A stretch of 64,000 nucleotides of DNA from Oscillospiraceae bacterium (GTDB lineage Bacteria > Bacillota > Clostridia > Oscillospirales > Oscillospiraceae): the NCBI GenBank assembly GCA_017624915.1, contig JAGAMC010000049.1:1-64000 (forward strand), written 5' to 3'. Below the pieces are notes generated by a model. The model was given only the letters and a program-made list of their open reading frames with translations. It did not search any database and was not told where the DNA came from. Of this stretch, positions 50,314-59,494 are shown piece after piece. Both the position numbers and the translations under genes were made by a program. The stretch's first letter is position 1; each line of letters begins with the position of its first letter.

Positions 50314-51840
50314 ATGAAAAAACTGCTCTATTTTCTCTTCCACCGTTCGGTTTTGGTGGCATTGTCCCTGCTGACGCAGGTCGCGGTTCTGGTGCTGATG
50401 ATCGTCATCTTTTCCGAGAGCTTTACTCAGTTTTACTGGGCGTGCATTTTCATCAGCTTTCTTGCCGCCATCGGTATCGTCAGCAGCCGGAGCGACCCGG
50501 CCTATAAAATCGTTTGGCTGGTTTTGATCCTGCCGTTTCCGGTGTTCGGCGGCCTGATCTATACGCTGTTTGGCGGGAGCCGGCATCCCAGATGGCTGCG
50601 CCGCGCCATGGAAGGCATTCACGCCAGAATGCTGGAGAACATGAAGTGTGACTTCAAAGCCGACACGCTGGTGGCTGTTGGTGAGGATGCTGCCAGTCAG
50701 GCCCGGTATCTGGAGCGCAACGCGTACTGCCCCGTCTATGCCAACACCCGCACGGACTATTTTCCCATCGGAGAGGAATACTACGCCCGTTTGCTCAGCG
50801 AACTGAAGCTGGCAAAGCGGTATATCTTCCTGGAGTACTTCATCGTTCAGGAGGGCGTTATGTGGAACAGCATCCTTGAGGTTTTGGAGGATAAAGCCAA
50901 ACAGGGACTGGATGTGCGGGTCATGTACGACGATATGGGCTGTATGTTCACCCTGCCCAAAAACTACAAGGAGACGCTGGAGAACAAGGGGATCAAATGC
51001 TGCGTCTTCAACCGTTTTGTCCCGGTCATGTCGCCGCTGCTCAATAACCGGGACCACCGGAAGCTGTGTGTCATTGATGGTACGGTGGCCTTTACCGGCG
51101 GAGTCAATCTGGCGGATGAGTATATCAACGCCCGGGAACGCTACGGCCACTGGAAGGACAGTGGGGTCATGGTGGAGGGGGATGCGGCCTGGAGCATGGC
51201 AGTGATGTTCCTTACCATGTGGGATTACTGTCAGGGCAAGGAGGAGGATTACGCTGCGTTCAAGCCGGTGCGTGTCCCGGTACTGGGCGCTTCCGGCCAT
51301 GTCCAGCCCTATACGGACAGCCCCCTGGACAACGAGGCGGTGGCTCAGACCGTGTACCTCAACATGATCTGCAAGGCCGAGCGGTATATCTATATCACCA
51401 CGCCCTATCTGATCCTGGACGCCACAACCAGCACCGCCCTGTGCAATGCGGCAAAGTCGGGGGTGGATGTGCGGATCATCACGCCCGGTATGCCGGACAA
51501 AAAATCGGTATATCAGGTGACACGCGCCCATTATCCGCCCCTGCTTGAGGCGGGCGTCAGAATCTACGAGTACACCCCGGGCTTCATTCATGCCAAGAAT
51601 TTTCTGGTGGACGACCAGTTTGCCACGGTGGGAACGGTAAATCTGGATTTCCGCAGTCTGTTCCTCCACTTTGAAAACGGTGTTTGGATGTGCAACACCT
51701 CCTGTATCCATGACATTAAGGAGGACTTTCTGCAGACCCAGCAGAAAAGTGAAAAGGTCAGCCTGCGCAAAAGCCGCAAGCTGAATATTCTGGTGCAGTT
51801 CTACCGCAGCATCCTGCGTCTGTTCGCACCGCTGATGTAA
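50314..51840 (+). CDS. cls: cardiolipin synthase
   Basis: 508 aa. Two N-terminal membrane helices (about 10-60), a third near 70-90, then two phospholipase-D HKD motifs: HRKLCVIDG (about 249-257) and HAKNFLVDD (about 426-434). Transfers phosphatidyl groups between phosphatidylglycerols to make cardiolipin at the membrane. Terminated by a strong hairpin. Confidence 0.95.
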   Translation: MKKLLYFLFHRSVLVALSLLTQVAVLVLMIVIFSESFTQFYWACIFISFLAAIGIVSSRSDPAYKIVWLVLILPFPVFGGLIYTLFGGSRHPRWLRRAMEGIHARMLENMKCDFKADTLVAVGEDAASQARYLERNAYCPVYANTRTDYFPIGEEYYARLLSELKLAKRYIFLEYFIVQEGVMWNSILEVLEDKAKQGLDVRVMYDDMGCMFTLPKNYKETLENKGIKCCVFNRFVPVMSPLLNNRDHRKLCVIDGTVAFTGGVNLADEYINARERYGHWKDSGVMVEGDAAWSMAVMFLTMWDYCQGKEEDYAAFKPVRVPVLGASGHVQPYTDSPLDNEAVAQTVYLNMICKAERYIYITTPYLILDATTSTALCNAAKSGVDVRIITPGMPDKKSVYQVTRAHYPPLLEAGVRIYEYTPGFIHAKNFLVDDQFATVGTVNLDFRSLFLHFENGVWMCNTSCIHDIKEDFLQTQQKSEKVSLRKSRKLNILVQFYRSILRLFAPLM

Positions 51841-51843
51841 CGA

Positions 51844-51876
51844 AAAATGACCTCCCCGGTTGGGGAGGTCATTTTG
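51844..51876. terminator. terminator between convergent cls and rimM
   Basis: 14-bp perfect stem AAAATGACCTCCCC / GGGGAGGTCATTTT with a 4-nt loop; symmetrical A/T ends suit both strands. Confidence 0.88.
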
Positions 51877-51887
51877 ATCATTGGTAA

Positions 51888-52385
51888 TTAAAGGCCCTCA
51901 ATCAGGTGCACGCGGATATAGCCCCCGTCCACATTGGTCTCAAGGACAAATTCAGGCACGGCGGGGATCATGAACTCTCGCTTGCCGCCCTTAACCACAT
52001 ACACGTTGTTGGCAGGGGGGGTGAGGACCTCAGCAATGGTTCCCAGAACTTCGCCGCTGTCCGCATCTTGCACCTCAAGCCCGGTCAGATCGGCCAGGAA
52101 GAAGTGGCCCTCGGGCAGCTGTACATCCTTGCGGGCAATATAGAGGATCTGGTTCTTCATAGCCAGAGCGCCGTTCATATCCGTAATGCCGTTGAATTTG
52201 ATGATGGCCATATTTTTGTGCACGCGGGCACGCTCCACCTCAATGGGCCAGTGGGTGGGTCCCACATAGAGGACAGGGAAGCGGCAGACAAACTCCGGGG
52301 AATCGGCCCATGGCTCCACCCGCACCTCGCCCATGATGCCGTGGGTGTTTGTGATCTTGCCTGCCTCTAAAAATTCCTGTTTCAT
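51888..52385 (-). CDS. rimM: 16S rRNA processing protein RimM
   Basis: 165 aa. N-terminal RimM domain (AGKITNTHGIMGEVRV) and C-terminal PRC-barrel (FFLADLTGLEV, YVVKGGKREFMIPAVPEFV). Binds S19 in 30S maturation. RBS GGAGGAC. Lies downstream of khpA behind a terminator-like hairpin, so it may be expressed at lower level than the ribosomal genes. trmD does not follow. Confidence 0.95.
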   Translation of the reverse strand: MKQEFLEAGKITNTHGIMGEVRVEPWADSPEFVCRFPVLYVGPTHWPIEVERARVHKNMAIIKFNGITDMNGALAMKNQILYIARKDVQLPEGHFFLADLTGLEVQDADSGEVLGTIAEVLTPPANNVYVVKGGKREFMIPAVPEFVLETNVDGGYIRVHLIEGL

Positions 52386-52411
52386 ATGAAGTCCTCCAAG
52401 TAAAAGGGTGG

Positions 52412-52447
52412 AAAAAAGCGGCGCAGAAGTTCACTGCGCCGCTTTTT
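52412..52447 (-). terminator. terminator-like hairpin between khpA and rimM
   Basis: Stem GCGGCGCAG / CTGCGCCGC with flanking A5/T5 extending it to 14 bp and a 7-nt loop; on the minus strand the 3' arm runs into TTTTTT. No promoter seen before rimM, so attenuation or partial readthrough is likely. Confidence 0.75.
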
Positions 52448-52677
52448 CAGTCGATGATCTCGACGGAGACACGCTGGCCGGAGCGCTGGGCCACGGAGCG
52501 GATCAGGGTACGGATCTCTTTGGCGATGCGGCCCTGACGGCCGATCACCTTACCCATATCTTCCGGGGCAACACGCAGTTCCAGAACTGTCTCCCCGCCG
52601 CTTTCATACTGGTTGACCGATACCTGATCGGGATTTTCAACCAGATTGCGGGCGACGTAGGTCAAAAGCTCTTTCAT
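52447..52677 (-). CDS. khpA: KH-domain RNA-binding protein KhpA
   Basis: 76 aa. A single type-II KH domain with GKVIGRQGRIAKEIR (GxxG loop = GRQG, about residues 45-59). KhpA (YlqC) dimerises with KhpB/Jag and affects cell division and RNA handling. Standard location between rpsP and rimM. Confidence 0.95.
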   Translation of the reverse strand: MKELLTYVARNLVENPDQVSVNQYESGGETVLELRVAPEDMGKVIGRQGRIAKEIRTLIRSVAQRSGQRVSVEIID

Positions 52678-52699
52678 TGGTCAGTTGTTCCTCCAACCA

Positions 52700-52939
52700 T
52701 TAGATGGCGCCGGCCTTCTTCAGCAGGCCCTTCACGGTCTCGGTGGGCTGAGCGCCGGTCTTGATCCAAGCCTGAGCGCGGTCAGCGTCAACCTTGATCT
52801 CGGCGGGGTTGGTCAGGGGGTTGTAATAGCCGATCTCCTCGATGAAGCGGCCGTCGCGGGGATAACGGGAGTCAGCCACCACGATGCGGTAGAAGGGAGC
52901 CTTCTTGGCGCCCATACGACGCAGTCTGATTTTAACCAT
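52700..52939 (-). CDS. rpsP: 30S ribosomal protein S16
   Basis: 79 aa, [25 protein letters not shown] (shortened) is the invariant S16 start; ends LLKKAGAI. Good AGGTGAAT-type RBS (GGAGGTG). Part of ffh-rpsP-khpA-rimM. Confidence 0.98.
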   Translation of the reverse strand: MVKIRLRRMGAKKAPFYRIVVADSRYPRDGRFIEEIGYYNPLTNPAEIKVDADRAQAWIKTGAQPTETVKGLLKKAGAI

Positions 52940-53013
52940 TTTATATTCACCTCCAAATGAATTTATAAATTTGATATGGAAAACACAAATCTGTGTTCAG
53001 CCAACAAGAGAAG

Positions 53014-54396
53014 TCAGAAGGGGAAGCCGCCGCGGCCGCCGCCCAGTCCGGGGAAGCCTTTGCCGCCCTTACCCATCATCCGGCGCATGTTTTTGGACAT
53101 TTTGCCGCCGGAGAACTGCTTGGTCAGGGACTGCATCATCTCATACTGCTTGAGCAGTCGATTGATGTCCACAACCTGTGTTCCCGAGCCGGCGGCAATG
53201 CGCTTTTTGCGGCTGGAGTTGAGCAGCTTGGGATCTTCCCGCTCGGCAGGGGTCATGGAGAGGATGATGGCCTCGGTCTGGGCGAGGGCATTCTGGTCCA
53301 TGGATGCCCCTTCCAGATCCTTGGGGTTGATGCCGGGCAGCATGCCGGCGATATCGCTCAGAGAACCCATGTTCTTGACCTGAGAAAGCTGGTCGTAGTA
53401 GTCGTTCAGCGTGAACTTGTTCTGACGCAGCCGTTCCTGCAGCTTGGCGGCTTTCTCCATGTCAAAGGTCTGTTCGGCCTTTTCAATGAGGGAGAGCATA
53501 TCGCCCATGCCAAGGATACGGCTTGCCATGCGGTCGGGGTGGAAAACCTCGATCTGGTCGAGCTTTTCGCCGGTGCCAACAAACTTGATGGGCTTTCCGG
53601 TGACCGCTCTGATAGAAAGAGCAGCACCGCCGCGGGCGTCGCCGTCCAGCTTGGTCAGCATCACGCCGGAGATGTCCAGTGCATCCTCAAATGCCTTGGC
53701 GGCGTTGACCGCGTCCTGACCGATCATGGCGTCCACCACCAGAATGATCTCAGTGGGGGAGACGGCGGATTTGATATTCTGCAGCTCCTGCATCAGGGCT
53801 TCGTCCACATGGAGCCGGCCCGCGGTATCCAGAAATACCATGTCGTTTCCGTGGGCCTTGGCGTGCTCCACAGCGGCCTTTGCAATGTCCACAGGGGAGA
53901 TCTGTCCCATCTGAAACACAGGGATGCCCAACTGTCCGCCCACCACTTCCAACTGTTGGATAGCTGCGGGACGGTAGACGTCACAGGCCGCCAGAAGGGG
54001 GCGCTTGCTGTGCTGCTTTTTCATCAGGCCGGCCAGCTTCGCGCCGTTGGTGGTCTTGCCCGCGCCCTGCAGGCCCACAAGCATCACCACGGTGGGGGGC
54101 TTGGGGGCGATGGTCAGCTTGGTACTCTCGCCGCCCATGAGAGCGGTCAGCTCCTCGTTGACGATCTTGACGATCATCTGGGCGGGGGAGAGGGCCTCCA
54201 GCACGTCGGTGCCGACGGCCCGTTCGGTGACCTTGCCAATAAAGTCCTTGACTACCTTGTAGCTTACGTCGGCCTCCAGCAGGGCAAGACGGATCTCGCG
54301 CATGGATTCCTTGACGTCAGCCTCGGTTAGACGGCCCTTGCCGCGCAGCTTTTTGAATGCGGCGGAGAGCTTTTCAGTCAGTCCTTCAAACGCCAT
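53014..54396 (-). CDS. ffh: signal recognition particle protein Ffh
   Basis: 460 aa. N domain, G domain with P-loop GLQGAGKTTNGAKLA, DTAGR and TKLDGDARGG, then the Met-rich M domain (about 305-430) that binds 4.5S RNA and signal peptides. Gly-rich end GFPGLGGGRGGFPF. Co-translational targeting GTPase. Coupled to ylxM (3 nt upstream), which regulates SRP in Firmicutes. Confidence 0.98.
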   Translation of the reverse strand: MAFEGLTEKLSAAFKKLRGKGRLTEADVKESMREIRLALLEADVSYKVVKDFIGKVTERAVGTDVLEALSPAQMIVKIVNEELTALMGGESTKLTIAPKPPTVVMLVGLQGAGKTTNGAKLAGLMKKQHSKRPLLAACDVYRPAAIQQLEVVGGQLGIPVFQMGQISPVDIAKAAVEHAKAHGNDMVFLDTAGRLHVDEALMQELQNIKSAVSPTEIILVVDAMIGQDAVNAAKAFEDALDISGVMLTKLDGDARGGAALSIRAVTGKPIKFVGTGEKLDQIEVFHPDRMASRILGMGDMLSLIEKAEQTFDMEKAAKLQERLRQNKFTLNDYYDQLSQVKNMGSLSDIAGMLPGINPKDLEGASMDQNALAQTEAIILSMTPAEREDPKLLNSSRKKRIAAGSGTQVVDINRLLKQYEMMQSLTKQFSGGKMSKNMRRMMGKGGKGFPGLGGGRGGFPF

Positions 54397-54399
54397 GGA

Positions 54400-54765
54400 T
54401 TACTCCCTGCTCATGGTGTCCGCCTTGTCGCGGATCTGGCGGGCGAGAGAGTCGATCTGGACATCATCATACCTGCCGTTGCGTTCGATAATGGCGTCGG
54501 CGGCCTGAACGATATCCTCCAGCTGGCTGCGCATGGCATGGAAGCGGCGGATCAGACCGGTCTTGTCTTCAAGCTCGGTGAGGATGGCCTCGGCGCGGAC
54601 GATCACGTCACGCACGCCCTGACGGGTGATGCCGTAGTTCTCGGCGATCTCGGCCAGAGAGAGATCCTCGTTATAGTAGAGGTCATAAAACTCTTTTTGG
54701 CGGTCAGTGAGCACATCACCGTAAAAATCAAACAGAAGAGCCATGCGAAAAGCCTGATTTTTCAC
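54400..54765 (-). CDS. ylxM: YlxM-family SRP-associated HTH protein
   Basis: 121 aa from GTG (complement of 54763-54765), with GGAGGTG 5 nt upstream; longer readings lack an RBS. Sigma-70 region-4-like HTH LSLAEIAENYGITRQGVRDVI (about 36-56; given in part of family) and a helical C-terminus. YlxM proteins stimulate the Ffh/FtsY GTPase cycle. First gene of the minus-strand operon. Confidence 0.93.
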   Translation of the reverse strand: MKNQAFRMALLFDFYGDVLTDRQKEFYDLYYNEDLSLAEIAENYGITRQGVRDVIVRAEAILTELEDKTGLIRRFHAMRSQLEDIVQAADAIIERNGRYDDVQIDSLARQIRDKADTMSRE

Positions 54766-54820
54766 GAGAACACCTCCAAAAACGGGATTGATGTAAAGGT
54801 AAATCACTTTACCGCCGATA

Positions 54821-54849
54821 ACTATACAATATTTTGTGTGATTTGTCAA
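54821..54849 (-). promoter_or_regulatory. promoter of the ylxM-ffh-rpsP-khpA-rimM operon
   Basis: On the minus strand TTGACA (54849-54844), 17 bp, TATAGT (54826-54821), about 50 nt before the ylxM GTG. Confidence 0.85.
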
Positions 54850-54944
54850 GGGGAAAACGCAAGATTTTCCGAAAAAACAGCGGGGAAGTGGGATACACGG
54901 AATGTACAATGGGAAAGTTAAACAATGGCATCTGCAAGAAAATT

Positions 54945-54973
54945 TTGCTTTCTATGCCGAAAGGATGTATAAT
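54945..54973 (+). promoter_or_regulatory. promoter of the M16/lgt/folD operon
   Basis: TTGCTT (54945-54950), 17 bp, TATAAT (54968-54973). Transcription would start near 54980, about 30 nt before ATG 55011. Confidence 0.8.
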
Positions 54974-55010
54974 ACTGCCAACACCTGTTTTGCGCGGAAG
55001 GATTGATGTA

Positions 55011-56300
55011 ATGAATTCGGTGATCCAAACTCAGCTGATGCCCGGCGTACAATTGACGGCGGTGCATACCCGCAAGTTTAAAAGCAGCTACTTCGGCGTG
55101 GCCATGCTTGTCCCGCTGGAGAAGGAACATGCAGCGCAGCATGCTCTGCTGCCCATGGTGCTGCGCCGGGGCAGTGCAGACCATCCTGATATGCAGTCTG
55201 TGGCCGCCGCGCTGGATGACCTGTACGGCGGAGCTGTGGAGCCGCTGGTCACAAAGAAGGGCGAGACCCAGTGCATCGGCTTTACCGCCAGCTTTCTGGA
55301 CGATGCCTATGCGCTGGCGGGGGAGGACATCCTGACCCCTGCCGCCCGCCTGTTGGGCGAGCTTTTGCTGCATCCGTATACAGAAATGGGCGTGTTCAGT
55401 CAGGAGTATGTGCGGGGCGAGCGCAGTAACCTGATCGACCGCATCCGTTCGGCCATGAACGATAAGCGTCAGTATTCCATGCTCCGGCTGGGGCAGGAGA
55501 TGTGCGCTTACGAGGCCTTCGGCGTAAGCAAATACGGCGATGAGAGCCGCGCTGCTGCCATTACGCCCGAGAGCCTGTGGGAGCGGTATCAGACCCTGCT
55601 TTCCACTGCGCGTATTGAGCTATTTTACTGCGGCTCTGCACAGCCTGAGCGGGTTCAGAAGGCGCTGATGGACGCCTTTGCCGACCTGCCGGTCAATGAG
55701 CAGCGCCTTCTGCCCGACTGCGAGATCCGCATCACCGCGCCGGAGCAGCCCAATGTGGTGGAAGAAAGTCTGGATGTGACCCAGGGCAAGCTGGCTATGG
55801 GCTTTCGCACCGGCGGGCTCAGCGTGTGGGACGAGGAATATCCCGCGCTGATGCTGCTCAACGCTGTGTTTGGCGGCACGAGTATGTCCAAGCTGTTTAT
55901 GAATGTGCGTGAGCGACTGTCTCTTTGTTATTTTGCAAGCTCCGGCCTTGAGAAGATGAAGGGCCTGATGCTGGTTTCTTCCGGTATTGAGTTTGATAAG
56001 TACCAGCAGGCCAGAGATGAAATTCTGGCCCAGCTGGAGGCCTGCCGCCGGGGCGAGATCACCCCGGATGAGCTTGAGGGTGCCCGACGCATCGTGATCA
56101 ATTCACTGCACACCACTCTGGATTCCCAAAGCCGCATGGCGGACTACTGGCTGGGGCAGGCGGCCGCTGACCTGACCGAGACACCGGAACAGCTGGCCCA
56201 ACGGCTGGAGCAGGTCACGGCGGAGCAGATCGCCCATGTGGCCAGATCCGTCTGCCTTGATACCGTGTATTTCCTGAAGGGAAAGGAGGAGATGGGATGA
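55011..56300 (+). CDS. M16-family protein YfmF-like (non-catalytic)
   Basis: 429 aa from ATG 55011, downstream of the promoter; RBS is GGAAGG about 10 nt upstream. M16 peptidase fold but no HxxEH zinc motif, as in YfmF, which pairs with catalytic YfmH. Homologues are annotated as associated with EF-P 5-aminopentanol modification in Firmicutes. Overlaps the next gene by 4 nt, supporting a heterodimer. Confidence 0.9.
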   Translation: MNSVIQTQLMPGVQLTAVHTRKFKSSYFGVAMLVPLEKEHAAQHALLPMVLRRGSADHPDMQSVAAALDDLYGGAVEPLVTKKGETQCIGFTASFLDDAYALAGEDILTPAARLLGELLLHPYTEMGVFSQEYVRGERSNLIDRIRSAMNDKRQYSMLRLGQEMCAYEAFGVSKYGDESRAAAITPESLWERYQTLLSTARIELFYCGSAQPERVQKALMDAFADLPVNEQRLLPDCEIRITAPEQPNVVEESLDVTQGKLAMGFRTGGLSVWDEEYPALMLLNAVFGGTSMSKLFMNVRERLSLCYFASSGLEKMKGLMLVSSGIEFDKYQQARDEILAQLEACRRGEITPDELEGARRIVINSLHTTLDSQSRMADYWLGQAAADLTETPEQLAQRLEQVTAEQIAHVARSVCLDTVYFLKGKEEMG

Positions 56301-57577
56301 CCAAACTGGAGTATCCCCGCATCGGGGAGACTATGTATCACGAGGTGCTGGAGAACGGCCTGAACATCTTTGTTTCCCCCAAACCGGATTACGGAAAGAG
56401 CTATGCATTCTTTGCCACCAATTACGGCGGCATGGATATGCGCTTTGAATTGGATGGCTGCAGGCACGATACCCCTGCGGGCGTTGCCCACTTTCTGGAA
56501 CACAAGATGTTCGATACAAAGGACGGAAACGCCCTGCAGGATCTTGCGGCCAACGGCGCTTCCCCCAATGCGTTTACCAGCAACGCCATCACCGGCTACT
56601 ATTTTGAAAGTACCGAGAAGTTTGAGGAAAACCTGCGCGTCCTCCTGTCCTTTGTATCCGTTCCCTGGTTCACCAAGGAAAGCGTGGATAAGGAGCAGGG
56701 GATCATTGCTCAGGAGATCCGCATGATCGAGGATAACCCCGACTGGCGGGTCTTTATGAACATGATGGCCGGCCTTTATAAAAACCACCCTGTGCGCACC
56801 AGCGTGGCGGGAACGGTGGAGTCTATCTCCCACATTACCGCGGATACCCTCTACGCATGTCACAAGGCGTTCTATGACCCTGCCAACATGGTATTGTGCG
56901 TTGCGGGGAATGTGGATGCGCAGCAGGTGTGCCGGATCGCCCGGGAAATACTGGGCCCTCAGTCCGGACTGGAAGTGAAGCGCGACTACGGCGAGGAGGA
57001 GCCCGCCTGCGCCGCCCAGAGCAGGGTGGAAGTAAACATGGAGGTGTCCACCCCCATTTTCCAGATCGCCTATAAGGGTGACCCGGTTCCCGAGGGGCCC
57101 GATACCCTGCGGGCACAGCTGCTGGGTGAGCTGGCCATGGAAGCGTTGGCAGGCCATTCCAGCCCCCTGTATGCCCGCTTGTATGAGCAGGGCCTTGTAA
57201 ACAGCGAATTTGTCTGCGGCTGCGAGCTGTATCCCGGCTGCTTGTTCCTGTATGCCGGCGGCGAGAGCCGTGACCCGGATGCGGTGGCCCAACTGCTGAA
57301 GGAGGAGGCCGAACAAATTGCCCGGGTGGGCATCGACGAAGAACTTTGGGTGCGGCTGAAGAAAGCTGCCTACGGCAGCCGTGTGCGCGCTCTGAACTCG
57401 TTTGAAAATATATGCGTGGGACAGGCCCAGAGCTTTTTCAGCGGAGCCGACGCCCTGACCTTTCCCGAGGCCTTTGATTCCATCCAGAGACAGGATGCAC
57501 AGCGACTGATCGCCGACTGGGTGACCGACCAGCGGACCACCATCTCTGTGGTCCGGCCAAAGGAGGGGGCAAAATGA
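56297..57577 (+). CDS. M16-family metallopeptidase YfmH-like
   Basis: 426 aa. Zinc motif HFLEH (residues about 66-70; inverted HxxEH) with a downstream Glu in the IIAQEIRMIEDNP helix (about 135-147). Catalytic partner of the preceding non-catalytic protein. Predicted cytosolic peptidase of the pitrilysin family; also linked to EF-P maturation by annotation. Overlaps lgt by 4 nt. Confidence 0.92.
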   Translation: MTKLEYPRIGETMYHEVLENGLNIFVSPKPDYGKSYAFFATNYGGMDMRFELDGCRHDTPAGVAHFLEHKMFDTKDGNALQDLAANGASPNAFTSNAITGYYFESTEKFEENLRVLLSFVSVPWFTKESVDKEQGIIAQEIRMIEDNPDWRVFMNMMAGLYKNHPVRTSVAGTVESISHITADTLYACHKAFYDPANMVLCVAGNVDAQQVCRIAREILGPQSGLEVKRDYGEEEPACAAQSRVEVNMEVSTPIFQIAYKGDPVPEGPDTLRAQLLGELAMEALAGHSSPLYARLYEQGLVNSEFVCGCELYPGCLFLYAGGESRDPDAVAQLLKEEAEQIARVGIDEELWVRLKKAAYGSRVRALNSFENICVGQAQSFFSGADALTFPEAFDSIQRQDAQRLIADWVTDQRTTISVVRPKEGAK

Positions 57578-58542
57578 GTTTTATCTCGCTTCCGGGTAGT
57601 GCCATGGTATCCACAGTATCTTTTCCCGGGCTTGGCCTTGAGTTTGATTTGAACCGGGTGGCGCTGATCCTGTTTGGGCGCAACGTCTATTGGTACGGTG
57701 TCATTATCGGTCTCGGGTTTTTGCTGGCAGTTCTGTTCTGTACCCGCCGCGCCCAGAGCTTTGGTATCGTGCAGGAGGACATTTATGATCTGCTGATTGC
57801 CGAAGTGCCTCTGTGCCTGATCGGGTGCCGTGCCTACTATGTGATCTTCTATCTGGATCGCTTCCGCAATGCGGACGGCTCGCTGGACTGGGGCGCCATG
57901 CTGCGCATCAGTGACGGCGGCATCGCCATCTACGGCGCGATCATCACGGCGGCGGTGGTTCTGGCCGTATTCTGCAAATGGAAAAAGGTCAGCTTTCTTG
58001 CTTTTGCCGATCTGGGCGTGCAGGGGCTGCTGATCGGTCAGCTGGTAGGCCGCTGGGGCAACTTTATGAATGTGGAGGCCTACGGGTCTGTTACCGGTGC
58101 CCTCTGGCGTATGTGCTCGCCGTCCATTGCCCAGCAGCTCTACAGTGACGGTCAGATCACAGACACGGTTTACCGCTCCATCCTAAATGGGGAGCTGGGC
58201 GTTCATCCCACGTTTCTCTATGAGTCTTTGTGGAATTTCGTGGGGCTTGCGCTGATCGTGCTGATGTCCAAAAAGTTTTATAAATTTGACGGACAGCTGT
58301 TTGCCGGCTACGTGTTCTGGTACGGTCTGGGCCGGTTCTGGATCGAGGGCCTGCGTACGGACAGCCTGTATTTCTTTGGGCTGGAGTTGTTTGGGCAGCC
58401 GGTTCGTACCTCTCAGATGGTGGCGCTTCTGTCCGCCGTGGCAGCGGGTGCGGTGCTGGTATATTTTCTGTGGTTCCGGCGGGGGAAGCACCGCCCCCTG
58501 TACGTAGAGCGTGTAAAACAGCAGAAAGAGGAGGAAGCATAA
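57574..58542 (+). CDS. lgt: prolipoprotein diacylglyceryl transferase
   Basis: 322 aa, seven-helix membrane protein. Lgt signature [13 protein letters not shown] (about 151-163) with the essential Arg/Asn, [10 protein letters not shown] (corresponding to the HGG motif, here DGG) and [12 protein letters not shown]. Transfers diacylglycerol to lipobox Cys, for example of the lipoprotein at 31.9 kb. The family His of the HGGL motif is Asp here, as seen in some Firmicutes. The last base overlaps folD start. Confidence 0.95.
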   Translation: MSFISLPGSAMVSTVSFPGLGLEFDLNRVALILFGRNVYWYGVIIGLGFLLAVLFCTRRAQSFGIVQEDIYDLLIAEVPLCLIGCRAYYVIFYLDRFRNADGSLDWGAMLRISDGGIAIYGAIITAAVVLAVFCKWKKVSFLAFADLGVQGLLIGQLVGRWGNFMNVEAYGSVTGALWRMCSPSIAQQLYSDGQITDTVYRSILNGELGVHPTFLYESLWNFVGLALIVLMSKKFYKFDGQLFAGYVFWYGLGRFWIEGLRTDSLYFFGLELFGQPVRTSQMVALLSAVAAGAVLVYFLWFRRGKHRPLYVERVKQQKEEEA

Positions 58543-59384
58543 TGGATGCTGTAGTTATCGATGGCAAGGCTCTTGCCGCGAAAGTGAAGGAAGAGGTGCG
58601 GGAAAAAGCCGCCCGCCTTACACAAAAGCCCGGTCTTGCGGTCATCATCGTGGGAGACAATCCCGCATCCCGCGTATATGTCAACGGCAAGAAGAAGGAC
58701 TGCGAGGAATGCGGATTTTACAGCGAGGAGCACGCACTGCCCGAATATGCATCTCAGCAGGAGCTGCTGGCGTTGATCGAAGGGCTGAACGGCAGAGAAG
58801 ACATTGACGGCATTCTGGTCCAGCTGCCCCTTCCCAAGCAGTTTGACGAGCGCGCGGTCCTGCGTGCCATCCGGCCCGATAAGGACGTGGACTGCTTCCA
58901 CCCATTCAACGTGGGCAAGCTGATGATCGGCGAAGAGGGCTTTTTGCCCTGCACTCCCGCCGGCGTGATGCGTATGCTGCGCGAGTATGGCGTGGATGTC
59001 AGCGGCAAGCACTGCGTAGTAGTGGGCCGCTCCAATATCGTGGGTAAGCCTCAGGCCATTCTGATGCTGCGTGAGAATGCCACCGTCACCATCTGTCACT
59101 CCCGCACCCCCAATCTGGCCGAGGAATGCCGCACAGCGGATATTCTGGTAGCCGCTGTGGGCAAGGTGGGGCTGATCACCGCGGACATGGTCAAACAGGG
59201 TGCCGTTGTTATCGATGTGGCCATGAACCGAAATGAACAGGGCAAGCTGTGCGGCGATGTGTGCTACGCTGAGGTGGCAAGCAAAGCCTCCCACATTACC
59301 CCAGTTCCCGGCGGCGTTGGCCCCATGACCCGGGCCATGCTCATGGAAAACACGCTGTATGCAGCGCAGAGCCACGGAAAGTAA
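58542..59384 (+). CDS. folD: bifunctional methylene-THF dehydrogenase/cyclohydrolase
   Basis: 280 aa from ATG 58542 (GAGGAGG RBS). Motifs: [20 protein letters not shown] (catalytic Lys), [11 protein letters not shown] (residues about 88-98), GRSNIVGKP and the C-terminal [14 protein letters not shown]. Interconverts one-carbon folates. Ends the operon. Confidence 0.97.
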   Translation: MDAVVIDGKALAAKVKEEVREKAARLTQKPGLAVIIVGDNPASRVYVNGKKKDCEECGFYSEEHALPEYASQQELLALIEGLNGREDIDGILVQLPLPKQFDERAVLRAIRPDKDVDCFHPFNVGKLMIGEEGFLPCTPAGVMRMLREYGVDVSGKHCVVVGRSNIVGKPQAILMLRENATVTICHSRTPNLAEECRTADILVAAVGKVGLITADMVKQGAVVIDVAMNRNEQGKLCGDVCYAEVASKASHITPVPGGVGPMTRAMLMENTLYAAQSHGK

Positions 59385-59397
59385 ATATCCATATCAG

Positions 59398-59430
59398 TCG
59401 CCTCTGACTCAAAGTCAGGGGCGATTTTTT
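59398..59430 (+). terminator. intrinsic terminator after folD
   Basis: 11-bp stem TCGCCTCTGAC / GTCAGGGGCGA (one G-T) with a 5-nt loop, then T6. Confidence 0.88.
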
Positions 59431-59494
59431 ATGGAAAAATCCGGACTAAACCGGGACGAGCCGTCATAGGATAGGACAAACAGGGGGTGAGGGC

